A DNA stretch of 18,237 nt from an uncultured Clostridia bacterium. GTDB lineage: Bacteria; Bacillota; Clostridia; Christensenellales; Borkfalkiaceae. The notes under the pieces were generated by a model that saw nothing but the letters and a program-made list of their open reading frames with translations, was not told the origin of the DNA and did no database searches. The stretch covers positions 1-18,237 of the forward strand of contig CAJOMM010000013.1 in assembly GCA_905235765.1 (NCBI GenBank), read 5' to 3'. Both the position numbers and the translations under genes were made by a program. Positions 15,499 through 18,237 of this stretch are shown piece by piece (the stretch's first letter is position 1; every line of letters begins with the position of its first letter).

Positions 15499-17000
15499 TC
15501 CCCCGCGTGTGAGATACCGAGAATCTCAAGCTCCTTTTCGTTTAATCCTATACCGCGCAGCATCAATCGGTTACCGCGCAAAGCTTCTATGGAATTTATT
15601 CCCATTCCGCCCATAAGTTCTTTTATTTCGTGTTTCCACGCCGTCATAAGGTTTACAAGTCTTTCCTTTCCTATTTCGGGATTAAGGCGCTTAACGAGTT
15701 CCGGTCTTTGCGTGGCGATACCCCAGTTGCATTTACCCGTCTGACAAGTTCTGCAAAGATGACAGCCGAGCGCCAAAAGCGCAGCCGTCGCAATATAACA
15801 AGCGTCCGCGCCCAAAGCTATCGCTTTTACGACGTCTGCGGCAGACCTTATACTTCCGCCGACCACAAGCGAAACGTTGTTTCTTATTCCCTCGTCGCGA
15901 AGCCTTTTATCGACCGAAGCAATGGCTAATTCGATCGGAATCCCGACGTTATCTCTTACCCTCGTCGGCGCGGCGCCCGTTCCGCCGCGGAAACCGTCTA
16001 TCGCAATAACGTCTGCGCCGCTTCTTGCAATACCGCTGGCTATCGCCGCGATATTATGTACCGCCGCCACTTTGACTATAACGGGCTTTTTATAAGCCGT
16101 CGCTTCTTTAAGCGAATAAACGAGCTGTCTTAAATCTTCGATAGAATAAATATCGTGATGTGGCGCAGGAGAAATCGCGTCGCTACCTTCGGGAATCATA
16201 CGGGTTTTAGCCACGTCCCCGACGATTTTCGTGCCGGGAAGGTGTCCGCCGATACCCGGTTTCGCGCCTTGCCCCATTTTTATTTCTATAGCCTTACCGG
16301 CTTGTAAAAAGTTTTCGTGCACGCCGAAACGCCCCGACGCCACCTGAACGATGGTGTTTTCGCCGTAAACGTAAAAGTCTTCGTGAAGTCCCCCTTCGCC
16401 GGTGTTGTATAAAATGCCGAGTTCTTTTGCGGCAAGCGCTAAACTTTTATGCGCGTTATAACTAATAGAACCGTAGCTCATCGCCGAAAACATTACCGGC
16501 ATATCGAGTTCTATCTGCGGAGTAAGATTGTTTTTAAGATTGCCGCTTGCGTCCCGTTCTATAGGCGAGGACTTTTTGCCTAAAAACACTTTCGTTTCCA
16601 TAGGTTCCCTTAACGGGTCTATCGGAGGGTTGGTTACCTGAGAAGCGTTTATCAGAATTTTATCCCAATAAACGGGCAGCGGATTGGGGTTTCCCATAGA
16701 CGATAATAATACGCCGCCACTATCCGCTTGTTTATAAATTTCCTTTATCGTCTGGTTGCTCCAATTAGCGTTTTCGCGCAACACACAGTCGCTTTTTACG
16801 ATTTTTAAGGCACGCGTGGGGCATAAAGAAACGCAACGTTGACAGTTTACGCACTTAATTTCGTCGGAAATCATAACGCCTTCGTCTGCGTCGTAACGGT
16901 GAACTTCGTTAGCGCATTGCCTTTCGCAAACTCTGCAACGAATACACCTATCATCTCTTCTTACAACTTCAAATTCCGGATATATGTAGTTTATACTCAT
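15495..17000 (-). CDS. Glutamate synthase FMN-binding core with N-terminal 2x[4Fe-4S] domain
   Basis: Central subunit of archaeal-type glutamate synthase, 501 aa, reducing 2-iminoglutarate at an FMN. The N-terminus carries two [4Fe-4S] motifs: Cys19-22-25-29 and Cys50-53-56-60. The TIM-barrel FMN domain follows, with MFSAMSYGSISYNAHKSLA, NTGEGGLHEDFY, KMGQGAKPGIGGHLPG, SPAPHHDIYSIEDL, IDGFRGGTGAAPTR and LVVGGSIRSAADV. The [3Fe-4S] ligands follow the GltS pattern C-x5-C-x4-C at Cys413, Cys419 and Cys424, just before NWGIATQRPEL. The amidotransferase and GXGXG parts of large GltB are absent and are encoded separately on either side. The ATG overlaps the upstream TGA by one base and has GAAGG before it. 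All key motifs appear intact. Confidence 0.95.
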   Translation of the reverse strand: MSINYIYPEFEVVRRDDRCIRCRVCERQCANEVHRYDADEGVMISDEIKCVNCQRCVSLCPTRALKIVKSDCVLRENANWSNQTIKEIYKQADSGGVLLSSMGNPNPLPVYWDKILINASQVTNPPIDPLREPMETKVFLGKKSSPIERDASGNLKNNLTPQIELDMPVMFSAMSYGSISYNAHKSLALAAKELGILYNTGEGGLHEDFYVYGENTIVQVASGRFGVHENFLQAGKAIEIKMGQGAKPGIGGHLPGTKIVGDVAKTRMIPEGSDAISPAPHHDIYSIEDLRQLVYSLKEATAYKKPVIVKVAAVHNIAAIASGIARSGADVIAIDGFRGGTGAAPTRVRDNVGIPIELAIASVDKRLRDEGIRNNVSLVVGGSIRSAADVVKAIALGADACYIATAALLALGCHLCRTCQTGKCNWGIATQRPELVKRLNPEIGKERLVNLMTAWKHEIKELMGGMGINSIEALRGNRLMLRGIGLNEKELEILGISHAGE

Positions 17001-18091
17001 CAGTAATTACCTTCTTTAACTTTCACAATCACGGGCTCTCCGCCGGCAGGGGCGTAAACGTTTTTCGCGTTTATTTCCATTTTGCGGATAGCCGCTTCTT
17101 CACTCGCTATAAAAACCTTGTCCTCATATTCGCCGACGACCATTGACCGAAGTTTTAAGCGGTCGTTAAGCGCCATAAGTCCGCCGTTAAAACCTAAAAT
17201 AATAGAAAACGGCCCCGTTATCAACAGACTTGAAAAGATAGTCCTTAAATATTTAAGTTTTTCACGTTCTTTTTCGGGCTGTTTTTCTATCGTGCTCCAA
17301 AAGGGCGCCGCCACCACAGACGCGGTTTCGGAAAGCGTAAGTCCTTGTCTTCTTAAAAGATAGTCGGCAATATAAGTTATAACTTCGGTGTCCGTTTGCA
17401 AGGTACATTTATATCCGAACATTTCGATAAATCGGCGGTTGGCGTCGTAGGAAGATATTTCTCCGTTATGGACTACCGTATAATCCAGAAGTCCGAACGG
17501 ATGCGCGCCACCCCACCAGCCCGGGGTGTTGGTCGGGTACCTTCCGTGCGCCGTCCAGGAATATCCCTCGTACTCGTCGAGTTTATAAAATCTGCCGACG
17601 TCTTCCGGAAATCCCACCGCCTTAAAAGCGCCCATATTTTTTCCGCTTGAAAAGACGTAAGCGCCGTCCACTTCGGTATTGATTTTCATCACCACTCTCA
17701 CCACGAACTCTTTTTCGTCGATTTGCAAAGACCTTAAAAGCGAGACGCGCGGCGAAACGAAATATCGCATTATTATAGGTTCGTCGGTAATTTGCGGAAT
17801 TTTCCGCGTGGGAATTATTTCCGCTTTAACGATTTCGAAAGAATCTTTCAGTATTTTATCACACTCTTCAATTCTGTATTTATCGTTAAAGAAAATATGT
17901 AAGCAATAGTGTTCTTTATATTCGGGGTAAATACCGTATCCTGCGAAACCGCCGCCCAAACCGTTGCTACGGTCGTGCATCGGAATCATACTTTCAATGA
18001 TTTTTTCGCCCGTCATTTTTTTACCGTCTTTTGAAATAACCGCAGAGATCGCACACCCCGACGGAATTCTGACTTTACCTTCTGTTAACAT
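17000..18091 (-). CDS. Glutamate synthase glutamine amidotransferase (class II) subunit
   Basis: Releases ammonia from glutamine for the synthase core; 363 aa, cytoplasmic. It is an Ntn-hydrolase domain, and the expected nucleophile is Cys13 in IPSGCAISAVISKDG. That means a propeptide of about 12 residues must be removed, unlike enzymes whose Cys follows Met directly. Other conserved parts are MHDRSNGLGGGFAGYGIYP, SSGKNMGAFKAVGFPEDVG, WTAHGRYPTNTPGWWGGAHP (substrate-binding Arg and neighbours), LDYTVVHNGEISSYDANRRF, LQTDTEVITYIADYLLRRQG and LKLRSMVVGEYEDKVFIASEEAAI. The ATG at 18091 follows GCGGAG. No ATG lies closer to Cys13. It is the first gene of the nitrogen operon, behind a leader with a terminator. 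Confidence 0.9.
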   Translation of the reverse strand: MLTEGKVRIPSGCAISAVISKDGKKMTGEKIIESMIPMHDRSNGLGGGFAGYGIYPEYKEHYCLHIFFNDKYRIEECDKILKDSFEIVKAEIIPTRKIPQITDEPIIMRYFVSPRVSLLRSLQIDEKEFVVRVVMKINTEVDGAYVFSSGKNMGAFKAVGFPEDVGRFYKLDEYEGYSWTAHGRYPTNTPGWWGGAHPFGLLDYTVVHNGEISSYDANRRFIEMFGYKCTLQTDTEVITYIADYLLRRQGLTLSETASVVAAPFWSTIEKQPEKEREKLKYLRTIFSSLLITGPFSIILGFNGGLMALNDRLKLRSMVVGEYEDKVFIASEEAAIRKMEINAKNVYAPAGGEPVIVKVKEGNY

Positions 18092-18122
18092 TATATAACT
18101 CCGCTAAAAAGAATTTAAAAAC

Positions 18123-18161
18123 AAAAAAAGCGCTCACCGTAAGAAAACTTACAATGAACGC
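18123..18161 (-). terminator. Leader intrinsic terminator (attenuator) upstream of the glutamate synthase operon
   Basis: GCGTTCATTGTAA (18161-18149) pairs with TTACGGTGAGCGC (18142-18130) through 13 pairs, three of them G-U, closing the loop GTTTTC. Seven T residues (18129-18123) follow, then GTTTTT. It lies only about 15 nt into the predicted transcript and 31 nt before the first start codon, so it would stop nearly all transcription unless prevented. Confidence 0.8.
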
Positions 18162-18171
18162 CTTTGCTCAT
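18154..18171 (-). promoter_or_regulatory. ANTAR-type antiterminator hairpin candidate
   Basis: ATGAGC (18171-18166) and GTTCAT (18159-18154) pair through six bases (one G-U), presenting the six-base loop AAAGGC. Known ANTAR targets have hexaloops with A at position 1 and G at position 4, as here. The right arm and loop end overlap the 5' arm of the terminator, so the two structures exclude each other. Known sites have a second such hairpin upstream; I see none clearly, so this is a half-supported call. Confidence 0.5.
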
Positions 18172-18181
18172 CGATACCCAT

Positions 18182-18210
18182 ATTTTACGCCTACAAAAAC
18201 CGTTTGTCAA
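18182..18210 (-). promoter_or_regulatory. Sigma-A promoter of the glutamate synthase/glnA operon
   Basis: TTGACA at 18210-18205, exactly 17 nt, then TAAAAT at 18187-18182, one mismatch from consensus. Expected start is near 18175. An inverted repeat GTTTG-T-CAAAC (18202-18212) overlaps the -35 and could be a repressor site. The promoter is followed at once by the attenuator structures. Confidence 0.75.
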
Positions 18211-18237
18211 ACAAACTGATAAAGTTTCCGCTTAAAA

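Noticed and set aside
18190..18210. ACAA...TTGT hairpin as the missing first ANTAR hairpin
   Set aside because: Its loop is five or seven bases, not six, and it lies inside the -35/-10 spacer, so it would be transcribed only from an unseen upstream promoter.
1..18237. CRISPR array, tRNA, rRNA, insertion sequence, phage or toxin-antitoxin genes
   Set aside because: No regularly spaced repeats, tRNA-like folds, transposase or phage motifs were seen on either strand.

Overview
The window reads as a stretch of chromosome from an anaerobic, low-GC Gram-positive bacterium, probably a Clostridia-type Bacillota. This is inferred from AT-rich intergenic DNA, GGAGG-type ribosome binding sites, three near-perfect or perfect sigma-A promoters (TTGACA, 17 nt, TATAAT or TAAAAT), an ANTAR regulator beside glutamine synthetase, and ferredoxin-type split glutamate synthase genes. 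No rRNA, tRNA, CRISPR array, transposase or phage gene was seen. All genes but one are on the minus strand, so transcription mostly runs from high to low coordinates.

Region 1 (about 18210 down to 11300) is an ammonia-assimilation operon. A consensus promoter and a short leader with an intrinsic terminator precede, in transcription order, a class II glutamine amidotransferase subunit, an FMN/Fe-S glutamate synthase core, a four-cluster ferredoxin subunit, an FAD/NAD(P)H reductase, the GXGXG structural subunit, glnA and an ANTAR antiterminator. Together they can form a complete GS/GOGAT cycle with its own NAD(P)H-to-flavin-to-FeS electron path. The leader has a hairpin with a hexanucleotide loop (A at 1, G at 4) that excludes the terminator, as expected for a target of the ANTAR protein encoded at the operon's end.

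Region 2 (11275 to 7289) holds a DeoR-family repressor on the plus strand, divergent from a glp-like redox triad on the minus strand: a GlpA-like FAD dehydrogenase with a BFD-type [2Fe-2S] tail, a GlpB-like NAD/FAD oxidoreductase, and a DUF1667 cysteine protein. The middle gene is broken near its 3' end by an apparent one-base deletion. Region 3 (7129 to 6576) is a small membrane protein gene, broken the same way in an identical 10-base context.

Region 4 (6508 to 1) is an oligopeptide ABC transporter operon, oppB-oppC-oppD-oppF-oppA, behind a perfect promoter and a roughly 320-nt leader containing overlapping perfect palindromes. The oppA product is the most unusual object here. The segment that normally forms the C-terminus of OppA lies near the N-terminus, right after the lipoprotein signal and a linker, and the protein stops exactly where that segment would normally begin: an apparent circular permutation. 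Just downstream, past a terminator, is a 5'-truncated fragment of a second Opp-type ATPase gene, which suggests that this end of the operon has been rearranged.
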